Notes: a model not told the origin generated them from the sequence alone. A DNA stretch of 57,603 bases from Sulfolobaceae archaeon (GCA_028277025.1 JAPYVG010000007.1:1-57603); one strand, 5' to 3'; numbered from the stretch's first letter, positions 35,305-45,285 are shown. Program-made: numbers and translations.

Positions 35305-36519
35305 TTACTCTACTAATGTTGCTTCAATTCCGTCTAATGCTAAATTATATAACAATTCTGATATAGCATCACCAGAAGGAATTTCAAACATGACGTAAAT
35401 CTTAGTATACCCTGGCTTTACATCACTACTTACTCTATCATGAATCACATCTATTACATTACCTCTTATTTGCGCAACCCTACTTAATACTTTATTTAAA
35501 TATCCAGGCTTATCGGGAACTATAACTTTCACCTTTACAATTCTCTTAAACTTATATAACATCTTATCTATCAAACGTGCGAGTAAAGACAAGTCAATAT
35601 TACCACCACTTATTACCGGCACAACTTTTTCTTCTGAGCTCACCTTAACCTTACCAGAGAGTAAGGCAGCTAATGAGGCTGCTCCAGCACCCTCAGCTAT
35701 AGTTTTCCCTCTTTCTAGTAAGTAAACTATAGCTGACGCAATCTCTTCATCATCCACTAACACAATATCATCAACTAACTCGTTAATAATATCATATGTT
35801 AGTTTCGAAGGGGATTTAACTAAAATTCCGTCAGCAATTGAAAATGAGGGATCTATCTCTACCAATCTTCCTAAATCTTTAGAAACCTTTAGTGATGGAG
35901 AAGCAGAAGATTGAACTCCTATAATTTTTACATTAGGTCTTTTAGCCTTAATCGCTATTGATATACCAGAAATAAGACCGCCACCACCAACTGGAACTAT
36001 TACCTTATCTACATCAATTTTTAATAACTCTAACCCTAAAGTTCCTTGCCCTAGCACAATATTTATATCATCATAAGGATGAACCAAAACCATTCCATAT
36101 TCATTAATAAGTTCTTCAGCCTTCTTCATACTCTCATGCAAAAATTTACCATATAAAATTACTTGAGCTCCATAAGACTTTGTAGCTAAATATTTAGATA
36201 TTGGCGCTGTTTCTGGCATGATAATAGTTGATCTAATTCCTAAAACGCTAGCTGCATACGCAACTCCTTGAGCATGATTACCAGCGGATACTGCAATAAC
36301 CCCTTTCTTTTTCTCTTCGTCTTTAAGCCTAATTAATTTAGAGAAAGCACCTCTAACTTTGAAGGAGCCAGTCTTTTGTAAGTTCTCTAACTTCAAATAC
36401 ACATTAGAATTAACCATACGCGAAAATGTGGTAGAGTAGTCTAATGGAGTTTCATGAATATATTTCTTTATTAGACCATAAGTCTTTACAATTTCGTCAA
36501 AATATTTAAGATATGACAT
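35305..36519 (-). CDS. ilvA: Threonine dehydratase (threonine ammonia-lyase) with ACT domain
   Basis: 404 residues. The PLP-binding lysine lies in [48 protein letters not shown] (phosphate loop) and a C-terminal ACT domain ([33 protein letters not shown]) follow. It deaminates threonine to 2-oxobutyrate, either for isoleucine synthesis or catabolism. It lies just upstream of pheA in the same direction, with 24 nt between. Confidence 0.94.
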   Translation of the reverse strand: MSYLKYFDEIVKTYGLIKKYIHETPLDYSTTFSRMVNSNVYLKLENLQKTGSFKVRGAFSKLIRLKDEEKKKGVIAVSAGNHAQGVAYAASVLGIRSTIIMPETAPISKYLATKSYGAQVILYGKFLHESMKKAEELINEYGMVLVHPYDDINIVLGQGTLGLELLKIDVDKVIVPVGGGGLISGISIAIKAKRPNVKIIGVQSSASPSLKVSKDLGRLVEIDPSFSIADGILVKSPSKLTYDIINELVDDIVLVDDEEIASAIVYLLERGKTIAEGAGAASLAALLSGKVKVSSEEKVVPVISGGNIDLSLLARLIDKMLYKFKRIVKVKVIVPDKPGYLNKVLSRVAQIRGNVIDVIHDRVSSDVKPGYTKIYVMFEIPSGDAISELLYNLALDGIEATLVE

Positions 36520-36545
36520 CGGGAAAACCCTGCACTCATCACAAA

Positions 36546-37058
36546 TCAGAGATCGAGGGCTACCTCACCTTTATTAAACTCGTTATACAGCTTATTATAA
36601 GTATCCTCTAATAATTCTGGAAGAACTTTTACTGAACCTATAATTGGCATAAAGTTAGCATCTCCATTCCATCTGGGGACAACGTGTATGTGTACGTGTT
36701 GATCAATTCCCGCACCAGCTACCCTACCAATGTTAATACCTACATTAAAACCATCTGGCGAATAAACCTTTCTGAGAATACTTATAGTAATCTTAACTAG
36801 CTTACTCATCTCTAATAATTCTTCATCGCTAAGTAATTCTATACTGCTAGTATGCCTATATGGAACTACCATCACGTGACCAGGATTATAAGGATACGCA
36901 TTGAGCACAATATAACTATACTTGCCTCTAAAAACTACTTTATTTTCTTTATCTTTACTTTTATCTTTAGAGAACTCACAAAAAATACAAATATTATTAC
37001 TCTTTTTAGAAGCTTCAGAAACGTACTTAGACCTCCAGGGAGCCCACAGAACATCCAT
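36546..37058 (-). CDS. HIT family nucleotide hydrolase/transferase
   Basis: 170 residues. An N-terminal zinc-type pair CIFCEFSK (about 23-30) is followed by [37 protein letters not shown] and the histidine triad [15 protein letters not shown] (H-x-H-x-H). The family hydrolyses AMP-linked or dinucleoside polyphosphate substrates. It sits between ilvA and radA on the same strand with short gaps. Specific substrate unknown. Confidence 0.92.
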   Translation of the reverse strand: MDVLWAPWRSKYVSEASKKSNNICIFCEFSKDKSKDKENKVVFRGKYSYIVLNAYPYNPGHVMVVPYRHTSSIELLSDEELLEMSKLVKITISILRKVYSPDGFNVGINIGRVAGAGIDQHVHIHVVPRWNGDANFMPIIGSVKVLPELLEDTYNKLYNEFNKGEVALDL

Positions 37059-37095
37059 ATTGGTAAAATTGTTTATGTAAAAATAAACTCTGCTT

Positions 37096-38064
37096 TTATT
37101 CCTCAGCGTCCCTGACTCCTTCCTCAGTTATAGCAAATACAACTTCACCCTCTGGTAAATGAGGCGCATCAACAATTCTAGCTATCCTCTTATTACCTCT
37201 GCTCTTCTTTAATTGAACTCTTATCCCTGGAACATGATATAGGGTATGGCCTCCTACAGCAACTGTAGGATCTCCGTAAAACATATCCGGTCTAGCCATA
37301 ACTTGATTAGTTATTATTACCGCTAAATCGTACATTTCTGCTAACCTAACAAGCTGATGTAAGTGCTTATTCATTTTTTGTTGCCTAACTGCAAGATTTT
37401 CCCTTCCTGGATATTCAGCCCTAAAGTGTGAGGTTACTGAATCAACAATAACTAGTTTTATAGCTGGATCTTTCGATATTAATTCTTGTAAATCATCCAC
37501 TATAGCCATTTGATGATCACTGTTAATTGCCCTCATATAATATATATTACTCATTGCATTATCTACGTCTAATCCTAAAGCTTTAGCCATTGCCTCAATT
37601 CTCTCCCATCTGAAAGTACCCTCAGTGTCTATATATACAGCTTTCCCGTTTAGCCCACCCTTTTCAAAAGGCAACTGAACATTAACACTTAGTTGATGAC
37701 ATAGTTGAGTCTTACCAGATCCAAACTCTCCGAAAAACTCTGTCATAGTTCTAGTTTCTATACCACCACCAAGTAAGCCGTCTAGTGCCTGACTCCCAGT
37801 AGTTATCTTTTTAGTATTTAATCTCTCTTTCTTAACCTCTAACGCAGTCTTAAACCTAATGTCCAACGCCTCTCTAGCTTCCTTTATTATTCTTTGAGCG
37901 GTAGTCAATGGAATCCCAGCAGCAACGCTCAAGTCTTGCGGAGAAGCTACAGCTACTGATTCTAACGTGGAGTATCCAGCATCTATAAGTTTATTAAGTA
38001 TGGCTTGACCTATCCCAGGTAAATCGGATAAACTTTTTACCTTTTTGTTGTTCCCATCAGACAT
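37096..38064 (-). CDS. radA: RadA recombinase
   Basis: 322 residues. An N-terminal helix-hairpin-helix domain ([40 protein letters not shown]) precedes the RecA core with Walker [10 protein letters not shown], a [35 protein letters not shown] segment (Walker B), [13 protein letters not shown] and the GGHTLYH region. It is the archaeal Rad51/RecA strand-exchange protein. Its length is standard for Sulfolobus RadA, so this is the main recombinase and not a paralogue. Confidence 0.98.
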   Translation of the reverse strand: MSDGNNKKVKSLSDLPGIGQAILNKLIDAGYSTLESVAVASPQDLSVAAGIPLTTAQRIIKEAREALDIRFKTALEVKKERLNTKKITTGSQALDGLLGGGIETRTMTEFFGEFGSGKTQLCHQLSVNVQLPFEKGGLNGKAVYIDTEGTFRWERIEAMAKALGLDVDNAMSNIYYMRAINSDHQMAIVDDLQELISKDPAIKLVIVDSVTSHFRAEYPGRENLAVRQQKMNKHLHQLVRLAEMYDLAVIITNQVMARPDMFYGDPTVAVGGHTLYHVPGIRVQLKKSRGNKRIARIVDAPHLPEGEVVFAITEEGVRDAEE

Positions 38065-38121
38065 ATATCACACCCATTCAAATATCCTAACACATCCTCT
38101 TCTCACAATAACTAATAAATA

Positions 38122-38628
38122 TTAACCTCCCTTTCTTAAATACCAACCTATATCTAACTCTGGTATTATCTTTACATATCTCTTCTCTCTTTTTACTCTA
38201 ACATAGGATAGAAAATTATTCTCTGAATCAAAAGCTAAATAAAAACCATTTGGAATTTCCTCCCTTACCACGACCTCTTTGCCATAAGTTAATTTATAAG
38301 CTAGTTCTTTTTCCTTTATAATTAAAATGTTCTTACATAAACCCTTTAAGTGTCTTGCTAAAGGTAATGTTGGTTTGACGTATTTCCTATCGATAATTAG
38401 AATAGGTTCCCCAATAGAATATGGGTAAAAACCTAGTCTTTGAAGCTCTTTAATAATCTTATTTGCATTCTCGTTCTTTTCAAATATCTCAATCGTCCTA
38501 AATTTCGCATCATATTCTATTATAATTTTGTTCCCAAGAAAAGAATAGTCTTTTTCACAATTGTATTTATCAAATATTTTATCTAAGTATTTTCTAATAT
38601 CTTCTACTTTTATTTCCTTAATTATCAT
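38122..38628 (-). CDS. Nip7-like protein with C-terminal PUA domain
   Basis: 168 residues. The C-terminal part, [33 protein letters not shown]...[15 protein letters not shown], parallels the PUA domain of Nip7 (FLYG...V...GVVVxS...PLGFG...ADIGEYxRH). Archaeal Nip7 is about 165 residues and binds RNA in 50S biogenesis. The N-terminal half is divergent. Its start overlaps the NSUN methyltransferase stop by 11 nt, which fits a joint role in rRNA or tRNA maturation. The assignment is by pattern. Confidence 0.65.
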   Translation of the reverse strand: MIIKEIKVEDIRKYLDKIFDKYNCEKDYSFLGNKIIIEYDAKFRTIEIFEKNENANKIIKELQRLGFYPYSIGEPILIIDRKYVKPTLPLARHLKGLCKNILIIKEKELAYKLTYGKEVVVREEIPNGFYLAFDSENNFLSYVRVKREKRYVKIIPELDIGWYLRKGG

Positions 38629-39631
38629 GTTTCCTCATCATGCATACAAAGAATCCTTCAGTACCATTTTTATGCGGATAAAATCTTATACAGTTTTTAA
38701 CACCGGAATTAAACTTAATTCCTCTAAACTCTTCAATACCTTTTTCAGCAGGATAACCAGTGATGGGGATTGATTCTAAACCTAAATATTCCAGCGCGTA
38801 ATTTACAATAAATTCGTCCTCCTCTGGAGCTATACTACATGTTGAATACACTAAAATTCCTCTATCTTCTAGTAATTCTGAGGCTATAGTAATTAGCTCA
38901 AGTTGTAACACAGAAAAATTTTTTAAATCTTGTAACGTGGTCTTTGTCCTTCTAGAAGGATCTATAGGAATTAAACCTTCACCACTACATGGTGCATCTA
39001 AAAGGATTTTAGTAAACCTTAAACTAGTCTTACTTAACACTTTTACATCCGATCTCAAGATAATCACGTTAGTTGCCCCCATTCTGTTCAAATTTGAAAA
39101 TAATTTTCTCGCTCTTTCCCTAGATTTTTCAACCGCCAATATAACTCCCTTGTTCCTCATTAATTGAGAAAGTTGAGTGGTTTTACTTCCAGGTGCAGCG
39201 GCCATATCAAGGACTATATCCTTTTCAGTAGGAGAAAGAACATAAGGAGGAACCATTGAGGCAACTCCTTGAATATAATAATATCCAGATAAATACTCTA
39301 TTGTAGCACCCAAAGAAGGTGATTTAGGAGAATTGATAACTCTATAACCATGAGGTAACCAGCTAACTTTTTCTAGTTTAAACCCTTTATCTTCCAATCT
39401 ATTAACTAGATCATTACAATTTATTAGTAAGTCGTTACATCTTATACTCTTTCTTATAGGTACACTACAATGATATAAGAAATCTTCAAGTTCGTCATCA
39501 TAAAACATATTCATATACCTCTCTATCATGTAGTCTAAAAAACCGTATTTAACAGATAATTCTCTTGCCTTATAGGTAGGTGAAACCTCAAACAAGTGTG
39601 AATATTTTTTAATATAATCATTAATACTCAT
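38618..39631 (-). CDS. NSUN/NOP2-type RNA (cytosine-5) methyltransferase
   Basis: 337 residues from ATG 39631 (MSINDYIKK); the ATG at 39646 would overlap the divergent CYTH gene. SAM-binding and catalytic motifs: [61 protein letters not shown] (PC motif) and [14 protein letters not shown] (TC motif), the two catalytic Cys of RNA m5C methyltransferases. The target (tRNA or rRNA) cannot be read. Coupled downstream to the Nip7-like gene. Confidence 0.92.
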   Translation of the reverse strand: MSINDYIKKYSHLFEVSPTYKARELSVKYGFLDYMIERYMNMFYDDELEDFLYHCSVPIRKSIRCNDLLINCNDLVNRLEDKGFKLEKVSWLPHGYRVINSPKSPSLGATIEYLSGYYYIQGVASMVPPYVLSPTEKDIVLDMAAAPGSKTTQLSQLMRNKGVILAVEKSRERARKLFSNLNRMGATNVIILRSDVKVLSKTSLRFTKILLDAPCSGEGLIPIDPSRRTKTTLQDLKNFSVLQLELITIASELLEDRGILVYSTCSIAPEEDEFIVNYALEYLGLESIPITGYPAEKGIEEFRGIKFNSGVKNCIRFYPHKNGTEGFFVCMMRKHDN

Positions 39632-39637
39632 CATTGT

Positions 39638-40198
39638 ATGGCTCATATAGAAAGGGAAATTAAAATAAAAGTTATAAGTCCTTCGTTCGACGAGCTAGAG
39701 AAGATATTGAGGTCAAAATATACATTCGTAGAAGAGGAGAGTCAAAGAGACATTTATTATAATAGTCCAATCAGAGATTTCAGAACAACTGATGAAGCTC
39801 TAAGATTGAGAGAGGACAACGGTAAATATTATATAACATACAAAGGACCGAAAATCTCCTCTATGTCTAAATCGAGATTAGAAATAGAAGTAGAAATAGC
39901 AGACTTAGACCCTATGGCTCAGATATTAGAGAAACTGGGTTTTGTCAGGGTTCTTACTGTAGAAAAGATTAGGAAAAAATTCAAATATAAAAATTTCACT
40001 ATTCTTCTTGATTATGTAAAGAATTTGGGAAATTTCATAGAAATAGAGGCCATAGATACTGAAGAAAAGAACTTGCTGGATTTCGTAGATAATTTTCTAA
40101 AAGAGAATAATATAGTAGGGGAAAAGACTCTTAAGTCCTATTTAGAACTACTTATAGAGAGGCTTGACAAGAAGACAAACAATAGCAATATTGACTGA
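39638..40198 (+). CDS. CYTH domain protein (class IV adenylate cyclase / ThTPase family)
   Basis: 186 residues. EREIKIKV at residues 4-11 is the ExExK triphosphate-binding signature, with [39 protein letters not shown] and a closing FIEIEAID, all standard for the CyaB-like CYTH tunnel fold. Family members cyclise ATP or hydrolyse inorganic or thiamine triphosphate. Start ATG 39638 lies only 6 bp from the divergent ATG, and TTTTTAATATA inside that gene is at leaderless distance. Its stop is 35 nt inside the next gene. Confidence 0.88.
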   Translation: MAHIEREIKIKVISPSFDELEKILRSKYTFVEEESQRDIYYNSPIRDFRTTDEALRLREDNGKYYITYKGPKISSMSKSRLEIEVEIADLDPMAQILEKLGFVRVLTVEKIRKKFKYKNFTILLDYVKNLGNFIEIEAIDTEEKNLLDFVDNFLKENNIVGEKTLKSYLELLIERLDKKTNNSNID

Positions 40199-41000
40199 TT
40201 TCGGAATTTCCGACAATTATAATGGAGTAATGGAAGGTGTAATAAGAAAAATAAACCCTAATGTAAATGTAACCTATATAACGCCTAACGCTAAGAATTT
40301 CAACATAGTTGCGGGAGCTTATTTATTATACACGGCATACAAATACTTTCCAAAATATACTATATTTCTTACTGTAATAGACCCTGGAGTAGGAACAAGT
40401 AGAAAACCTATCATTATTAAAACTAAAAATTATTATTTTGTTGGACCAGATAACGGAATCTTATACCCTTCTGCATCTGAAGATGGCATACTCAAAATTG
40501 TCTCTATTACTAATAGAAAGTTGTACCTAAGTAAACAGATTTCAAATACATTCCATGGCAGGGACATCTTTTCTGTCGCAGCGGCTTTCTTGTCAACTGG
40601 TGTAAGGATCGAAATATTTGGAGAAGAAGTAAAAGAAGAGGAATTAGTAAAATTATTGTTTAATTATACCAAAGAAACAGTAAGTAAGGATAAAATTAAA
40701 GCTTGTGGGAAAGTAATTTACATAGATCACTTTGGTAACGTTACTACATCAATAAGAATTAATAACCTTAAAGTCGGTGAGGAGGGGAAAATATTTGTTA
40801 GTAACAAAGAATTTAAAGCTAAAATTGTTAGAACTTTTGGAGAAGGTAGCGGGGAGGAAGTATTAATTTATAGAAACGGTTATTTCTTCATAGAGGTCGG
40901 AATAAATAAAGGTGATGCGTCTAATATTCTTAAGGTCAAAGAAGGTGATGATATCTGCGTAGAGGTTTATATCCAGGAAGATTTCAACCATTCCATCTAG
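40164..41000 (+). CDS. SAM hydroxide adenosyltransferase (DUF62 / chlorinase-fluorinase family)
   Basis: 278 residues. [70 protein letters not shown] and [17 protein letters not shown] form the family signature. Archaeal members hydrolyse SAM to adenosine and methionine. The start is TTG 40164, 35 nt inside the CYTH gene. Its C-terminal codons are overlapped by the NMN adenylyltransferase start region. Confidence 0.9.
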   Translation: MTRRQTIAILTDFGISDNYNGVMEGVIRKINPNVNVTYITPNAKNFNIVAGAYLLYTAYKYFPKYTIFLTVIDPGVGTSRKPIIIKTKNYYFVGPDNGILYPSASEDGILKIVSITNRKLYLSKQISNTFHGRDIFSVAAAFLSTGVRIEIFGEEVKEEELVKLLFNYTKETVSKDKIKACGKVIYIDHFGNVTTSIRINNLKVGEEGKIFVSNKEFKAKIVRTFGEGSGEEVLIYRNGYFFIEVGINKGDASNILKVKEGDDICVEVYIQEDFNHSI

Positions 41001-41473
41001 GTCATTATAACGTAGTAAAGTGGGCTTTAAAGCAAGTCGATGAACTAATTATATTAATAGGAAGTGCGCAAGAAAGTCACACACTATCGAACCCATTTAC
41101 TGCTGGAGAAAGAATAGAAATGATTAGGAGAACATTATTATACGATAAGATAGATCTATCTACTATTTATCTAATTCCAGTACCAGATATACTAATGAAT
41201 AGCGTTTGGGTGTACCATGTAAAAACTTTCACCCCACCCTTTAACCTAGTTATAAGTAGAAATCCACTAGTGTTAAGGCTTTTTAAAGAAGCTGGATTTG
41301 AAACAATAGTCCCCCCACCCTATGATAGGCAAAAATATAACTCAACTTATATACGTAGGCTGATAATAGAAGGAGATGAGAAATGGAAAGAATTAGTCCC
41401 TAAACCAGTATTGGAATATATAACTGAAATAAGAGGAGATGAGAGGCTTAGATCAATAGCCGGTATATTATAA
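40955..41473 (+). CDS. nadM: Nicotinamide-nucleotide adenylyltransferase, CTG start
   Basis: 172 residues. [57 protein letters not shown] is the complete NadM N-terminus, with the nucleotidyltransferase [10 protein letters not shown] motif; [26 protein letters not shown] complete it. It adenylates NMN to NAD. A first ATG at 41120 would discard the catalytic motif. The only codon between the in-frame TGA and RGLY able to start is CTG 40955, 5 nt after a perfect GGTGAT Shine-Dalgarno (40944-40949), giving [11 protein letters not shown]. It overlaps the previous gene by 46 nt. Confidence 0.88.
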   Translation: MRRGLYPGRFQPFHLGHYNVVKWALKQVDELIILIGSAQESHTLSNPFTAGERIEMIRRTLLYDKIDLSTIYLIPVPDILMNSVWVYHVKTFTPPFNLVISRNPLVLRLFKEAGFETIVPPPYDRQKYNSTYIRRLIIEGDEKWKELVPKPVLEYITEIRGDERLRSIAGIL

Positions 41474-41503
41474 TTTAAATATTTTAAATTCCTTTATTCT
41501 CAC

Positions 41504-42427
41504 ATGTATAAATTAGAAACGTATTATAACGTATTCCCATGGCATGCAAATCATTTTGGCAGTTTACACGGCGGAATATATATGAACTGGTTAATTGACA
41601 CTGGAGGATTATTAATGTCTAGTGTAAGTAAAGGAAACTATTTGTTAGCTTCAGTAGATTACCTTTACTTATTCAAACCGGCAAGAGTTGGAGAAGTTGT
41701 AAGAGTCGTTGCAGAGACTACCGCGGGTTGGGAAAGCTCAGTAGAGATAAAAGTAAAAGCGTGTATAAAAAGAGGAGAGAAAGAAGAACTAGGAGCTGCA
41801 GGATTAATGACTTATGTAGCAGTTGACGAGAATAATAGGCCCAGGAAATTACCCGTTAAGATATCCGCCGATGAAGAGGCTAATAAGAGGAGAGAAAGAA
41901 GACTCGAGAAAAAGAAAGAGGACATGAAGGATGTTGATGACCTTTTACCTGGCATGACTTTCGGAAGAAGTTATATTAGGACAATTTATCCAGAACACGG
42001 TTTTGGAAACGGCATACTTTACGCTGGCAAAATGTATACTATGTTAGATGAGGCATTAGCAATCGTTGCAAAATTGTATAGTAAAGGAAACGTATTTACT
42101 GCTGGAGCTGGAGCCGCTAATTTCCTAACACCAGTAAGAATAGGAGATATTCTAGAGATTCAAGGTGCAATAGAGTACACGGGAAATACGTCTTTAGATG
42201 TAGGTGCTAAGGTATTTGCAATCAACCATTATACCGGAGAAAAAAGACTGGTAACAAGAACCGTCTTCTCTTTTGTAGCAATAGACGAAAACGCAAAACC
42301 AAAACCAATACTAAAAATAATTCCTTCTACTGAAAAAGAGAAAACATTGTTTGAGCTCAGGCTAAAAGAAAGAGAAGAAAGAATAAAAATGTCTAGGAAA
42401 GTCCAGGAGTCAGAAACTTGTGAGTAA
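41504..42427 (+). CDS. Double-hotdog acyl-CoA thioesterase
   Basis: 307 residues with two hotdog domains. Domain one (1-125): [27 protein letters not shown] with [25 protein letters not shown]. Domain two (about 165-285): [27 protein letters not shown] and [28 protein letters not shown] charged linker ([15 protein letters not shown]) separates them. The family hydrolyses acyl-CoA; chain-length preference is unknown. It ends 18 nt past the convergent DUF99 stop. Confidence 0.88.
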   Translation: MYKLETYYNVFPWHANHFGSLHGGIYMNWLIDTGGLLMSSVSKGNYLLASVDYLYLFKPARVGEVVRVVAETTAGWESSVEIKVKACIKRGEKEELGAAGLMTYVAVDENNRPRKLPVKISADEEANKRRERRLEKKKEDMKDVDDLLPGMTFGRSYIRTIYPEHGFGNGILYAGKMYTMLDEALAIVAKLYSKGNVFTAGAGAANFLTPVRIGDILEIQGAIEYTGNTSLDVGAKVFAINHYTGEKRLVTRTVFSFVAIDENAKPKPILKIIPSTEKEKTLFELRLKEREERIKMSRKVQESETCE

Positions 42428-42961
42428 AAATCTTGATAAACTACTTGCTAGTTCATGAGAGACAGACAATGGATACGGTATTTTACTAAATAATTGATAT
42501 TTTTCTATTAACAATTTTACTAACACCTTGTCTAAATTTGAATAAATGAAAACCTCTCCACGTTTAGTAGGTAACTTAACCAGGTTAGATAGAACGTTAA
42601 CTATAGAGTTAATCCTCTTTTTATCATAACTAAAATGTTTATTTAAAGCTCTGAGTATTTCAGTTAAGTTTGGTTTATGAGAATAAAATATTATATATCT
42701 ACCGTTTTTAATATCATCAACTGAAATGTAATTGAACCCACCAAAGATCACACCATCTAATAAAATTATATTACACTCAGGGGTAATTTGAATTAATGCA
42801 TCCGTACAATCATCTCCATCTATCGTAATAAAGCTGAAATTTACGTCAACTAATTTATACTCTGACATCATCACTGAGAGTAGAACAGTTTTACCTCTCC
42901 TACCTTTGTATGAAAGAGGGAAATAACCATCATCAACTCCACATACTAGCAAGTCTTTCAT
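42410..42961 (-). CDS. DUF99 (UPF0215, endonuclease V-like) protein
   Basis: 183 residues from ATG 42961 ([15 protein letters not shown]). VCGVDDG, then [12 protein letters not shown] and [21 protein letters not shown], are the DUF99 hallmarks, a domain related to the endonuclease V fold. Function unproven. The start lies 29 nt inside the Cdc6-1 gene, so the two are probably co-transcribed from the origin-side promoter. Confidence 0.85.
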   Translation of the reverse strand: MKDLLVCGVDDGYFPLSYKGRRGKTVLLSVMMSEYKLVDVNFSFITIDGDDCTDALIQITPECNIILLDGVIFGGFNYISVDDIKNGRYIIFYSHKPNLTEILRALNKHFSYDKKRINSIVNVLSNLVKLPTKRGEVFIYSNLDKVLVKLLIEKYQLFSKIPYPLSVSHELASSLSRFLLTSF

Positions 42962-44123
42962 CTTTTTCAATTATAGCCTTTAAAACAACATCCTTATTAG
43001 CTGCTATACTGACTTCTTTCGTTTTACCATACCTACCCCTATTAACAACTTTAGCAGTTATCACACCTATCATATCTAATTCGTTTAATATATCACTAAC
43101 ACGTCTTTGAGTAACGCTCTCAATCCCTAATTTTTTAGTCAGAGAAGAGTAAATTTCATAAACCTCACCAGTGGTTAAAGTATTCTTCCCTTTAAGTCCT
43201 AACAAAATAGCCATTAAAACTAATTTAGAATGGAAGGGGAGTGTAGAAACAACTTCGAAAACTCTATCCTTTTCAATTTCAACCCTGGCCTTTTCAACAT
43301 CATCAATTGTAACAACGTTTCTTCCCTCTCTTTCAGCTATTTCGCCTGCCACCCTTAAAAGATCTAAAGCTCTTCTTGCATCACCATGATCCCTCGCAGC
43401 CAATGCAGCACATAGTTTTACTACCTCATCACTTATTACACCTTCATTAAACGCTAAAGAAGCCCTTTGTTTAAGTATATCTTCTAACTCCTCAGCGTTA
43501 TACGGTGGAAAGACTAACTCCTCTTCACTTAAACTACTTACCACTCTGGGGTCTAAGTTCTCTGTAAATTTTACGTCGTTCGTTATACCAATTATCGATA
43601 TCTTACTCTTACCTAATTCATTGTTAGCCCTAGTCAGGCGGTAAAGAATATCATCTCCATGCTTCTTTGCTAACACATCAATCTCATCTAATACTAAGAC
43701 TATAATGGATTTTATTTCATTTAACTTCTTTAAAAGCCTACGAAAAAGTTCTGCTGTTGAGAGACCGGTATATGGCACCTTACTATTTAAATTCTCCAAT
43801 ATATCCGCTAAAATTCTATAAGGAGTATCACTCTGTCTGGTATTTATGTATATATAAATGAAATTATTTGGAAACCTTTTATGAAGGTTCTTAAGAACAA
43901 ACTTAGTTACAGCAGTCTTTCCAGTACCAGTTAAACCATAGATGAAAATATTATTAGGCCTTTCAGCTCTAGCTAGTGGGGCTAAAATTTCCACTAATTT
44001 CTTTATCTGCTCCTCTCTGTGAGGCAATGTTTCAGGTACATAGTCGGGTAATAATAGCTCCCTCGCCTTAAACACCTTGCCCTTACTTAAGCTTGACAAA
44101 ACAGCATCAATTATATCACTCAT
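42933..44123 (-). CDS. cdc6-1: Origin initiator Orc1/Cdc6 (Cdc6-1 type)
   Basis: 396 residues. AAA+ motifs: Walker [11 protein letters not shown], Walker [14 protein letters not shown], sensor 1 GITND, sensor 2 [13 protein letters not shown]-terminal winged helix (about 300-390: [40 protein letters not shown]) binds origin DNA. It lies next to three ORB elements, which identifies it as the Cdc6-1 paralogue that fires oriC1 in Sulfolobus. A minus-strand TTAAAAG box (about 44149-44157) sits against the first origin repeat, allowing autoregulation. Confidence 0.96.
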   Translation of the reverse strand: MSDIIDAVLSSLSKGKVFKARELLLPDYVPETLPHREEQIKKLVEILAPLARAERPNNIFIYGLTGTGKTAVTKFVLKNLHKRFPNNFIYIYINTRQSDTPYRILADILENLNSKVPYTGLSTAELFRRLLKKLNEIKSIIVLVLDEIDVLAKKHGDDILYRLTRANNELGKSKISIIGITNDVKFTENLDPRVVSSLSEEELVFPPYNAEELEDILKQRASLAFNEGVISDEVVKLCAALAARDHGDARRALDLLRVAGEIAEREGRNVVTIDDVEKARVEIEKDRVFEVVSTLPFHSKLVLMAILLGLKGKNTLTTGEVYEIYSSLTKKLGIESVTQRRVSDILNELDMIGVITAKVVNRGRYGKTKEVSIAANKDVVLKAIIEKDERLASMWS

Positions 44124-44157
44124 TTATATGAATATCGTCCTTGATAGACTTTTAACC

Positions 44158-44175
44158 TTTAACCCCCCAGTTAAA
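44158..44175. repeat. Outer origin dyad, left copy
   Basis: TTTAACCCCCCAGTTAAA: perfect 6 bp arms TTTAAC/GTTAAA with a 6 nt centre. Its reverse complement matches the right copy at 17 of 18 positions. It abuts the left ORB element on the side nearest cdc6-1. Confidence 0.8.
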
Positions 44176-44199
44176 CACCCCTCTGTTTCAACTGGAAAA
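44171..44199 (-). promoter_or_regulatory. ORB element 1 (Cdc6-1 binding)
   Basis: On the minus strand it reads TTTTCCAGTTGAAACAGAGG followed by GGTGTTTAA: the ORB dyad half plus the G-string. It is in the same register as the right element at 44329-44357, inverted. Confidence 0.9.
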
Positions 44200-44219
44200 G
44201 TAAATGTATTATGAAAAAT

Positions 44220-44246
44220 CCCCACCCCTATACTTCAACTGGAAAA
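44220..44246 (-). promoter_or_regulatory. ORB element 2 (Cdc6-1 binding)
   Basis: On the minus strand TTTTCCAGTTGAAGTATAGG then GGTGGGG. The core and G-string are conserved; the outer TTTAAC/GTTAAA dyad seen beside elements 1 and 3 is absent here. Confidence 0.85.
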
Positions 44247-44328
44247 TAAATCAGAAAAAACCTTTACCTTTTCTCAAATGTTGTGAACTGTTTGTATATT
44301 TAGAGGAAGTTTTACCCATTTTTAGAGA

Positions 44329-44357
44329 TTTTCCAGTTGAAATGAAGGGGTGTTTAA
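44329..44357 (+). promoter_or_regulatory. ORB element 3 (Cdc6-1 binding)
   Basis: TTTTCCAGTTGAAATGAAGG then GGTGTTTAA on the plus strand, facing outward on the opposite side of the AT-rich tract from elements 1 and 2. Confidence 0.9.
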
Positions 44358-44375
44358 TTTAACTGGGGAGTTAAA
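44358..44375. repeat. Outer origin dyad, right copy
   Basis: TTTAACTGGGGAGTTAAA: perfect 6 bp arms around TGGGGA. It directly follows ORB element 3, mirroring the left copy at 44158-44175. Confidence 0.8.
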
Positions 44376-44520
44376 CGAAACCCTATTACTGCTTATAGAG
44401 ACGGGTATAAAATAGTTATTCAGTTTATTACTTGTCCATATCACTTAAGCTCACGAGCCTGGGAATAATGGAAAGATAATTTTATTTTTCAGCTTTGAAA
44501 TTTTAAATTAGCTTTTTGGA

Positions 44521-44535
44521 GGTAATATTATTACC
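44521..44535. repeat. Perfect 15 bp palindrome in the gap right of oriC1
   Basis: GGTAATATTATTACC has 7 bp arms around one central T. It lies in the 44376-44928 stretch, which has no convincing intact gene. A regulatory or remnant role is possible; no neighbouring promoter assigns it. Confidence 0.5.
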
Positions 44536-44570
44536 TTAAACTCTGAGATTATTTCAGTTGTAATCCTTTT

Positions 44571-44852
44571 TCAGCTACCTAGAAACTTGAGTAATAATGA
44601 CGCTAGAATATAACCTATTCCGCCCCCAATGTAGTTAAAGCTTACTATTACCGTAGAGATCTCAATGGACTTAGTAGAGGAGACTAACGTGTTTATGAGA
44701 GACTCTAACGGACTACTCGAAACCGCTATGACAATGAGCGATATAAAGAACGCAACTACACTGGCATTCATGGAGGAAAGTAAAATAAAAGTAAAGACTA
44801 TCAAAGCGTAAAATTCAGTTTTTTGCAGGATTGAGTAATTGTTATCATGAAT
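44571..44852 (-). pseudogene. Decayed membrane-transporter-like fragment
   Basis: An open frame of about 93 codons begins after a stop near 44855 and has no ATG; the first TTG is at 44804. It encodes three hydrophobic stretches (IVFTFILLSSM, VVAFFISLIVIAV, YIGGGIGYILASLLLKFLG) with a Gly-rich segment resembling part of a major facilitator-type transporter helix pair. It is too short and lacks a normal start, so I read it as a relic. An unrelated small membrane protein is the alternative. Confidence 0.3.
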
Positions 44853-44928
44853 CTTTCAATTTCAAGTTTGATATGATAATTAACAGTCCTTAAATTCTCC
44901 ACGTGATAATTATAAATGGGCCGAGGGA

Positions 44929-45144
44929 ATGAGTAATAAGGTTTTCACATTTGGTGATATAAGGATTCGTGAGGTTAAGGGAAAGTATTATGTTTACACC
45001 ATAGAGAAGGATAATGAGGGTAACTTAAGGGACTATTACGTAGGACCTTTAGATAAGATAATCGAAACGATCTTAAGATTGGGAGCCCGGGGGAATCCGT
45101 TTGTCCCTACACTTTCATTTCAATCATTTTATGTTCATTCATGA
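44929..45144 (+). pseudogene. Truncated integrase-like N-terminus (intN relic)
   Basis: The first ~57 residues (FTFGDIRIREVKGKYYVYTIEKDNEGNLRDYYVGPLDKIIETILRLGARGN) resemble, from memory, the N-terminal domain of tyrosine integrases of Sulfolobus plasmids and viruses. The last 15 residues come from the GC-rich hairpin element that starts near 45095-45103, so the reading frame is broken there. A TATA-like ATAATTATAAAT and a GAGGG precede the start. It points toward tRNA-Ala 212 nt away; such elements integrate in tRNA genes. No catalytic domain follows. Confidence 0.5.
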
Positions 45145-45158
45145 TTGAGTGTAGGGAC
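45103..45158. repeat. Long terminal-like hairpin
   Basis: Perfect 11 bp arms GTCCCTACACT (45103-45113) and AGTGTAGGGAC (45148-45158) enclose a second pair TCAATCAT (45120-45127) and ATGATTGA (45141-45148). The loop is 45128-45140. This would form a stable cruciform or RNA hairpin and marks one edge of the GC-rich element. Confidence 0.85.
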
Positions 45159-45285
45159 TTAGCCCTCAACCACCTTTTGGGTGGGTCATGGGACTCCTTC
45201 GAGCCCAACGGCACGGGGCTCACATCTCTGCAATCACTCCCACCCTTTTGGGCATAGCCCACATCGGCGTGAGAGATCATCATTT
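45103..45285 (-). mobile_element. GC-rich hairpin-rich element, probable transposon-end relic
   Basis: About 180 bp that is more than half G+C by eye in an AT-rich genome. Besides the long hairpin it contains CCACC/GGTGG (TTTT loop), GAGCCC/GGGCTC, TGGGC-ATA-GCCCA and ATCTCT/AGAGAT pairs. The minus strand is open for 58 codons, 45283-45107 (ATG ATG ATC ...; SHADVGYAQKGGSDC...KRWLRAKSLHS). This combination, structured RNA overlapping a frame ending at a terminal hairpin, is like the right end of a TnpB-bearing IS200/IS605 element; no TnpB body is present. Identity is inference. Confidence 0.4.

Larger units (their letters stand above)
44158..44375. other. oriC1: Replication origin oriC1 (Cdc6-1-linked)
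   Basis: A 218 bp segment directly upstream of cdc6-1. It holds three ORB elements with core TTTTCCAGTTGAA...GGGGTG: two pointing left and one pointing right, flanking an AT-rich stretch at 44247-44328 that is the probable unwinding site. At both outer edges is an 18 bp dyad TTTAAC-N6-GTTAAA. This arrangement matches the ORB organisation known for Sulfolobus oriC1. Firing activity itself cannot be seen. Confidence 0.9.

Noticed and set aside
36505..36560. CTGA-TTT-GTGATGA on the minus strand between HIT and ilvA
   Set aside because: Looks like a D'-C' pair but no outer C or D box at the proper distance; CTGA spans the HIT stop codon and GTGATGA serves more simply as ilvA leader.
41120..41473. 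NMN adenylyltransferase starting at the first ATG
   Set aside because: Would remove the [10 protein letters not shown] catalytic motif, which is present and open in frame upstream.
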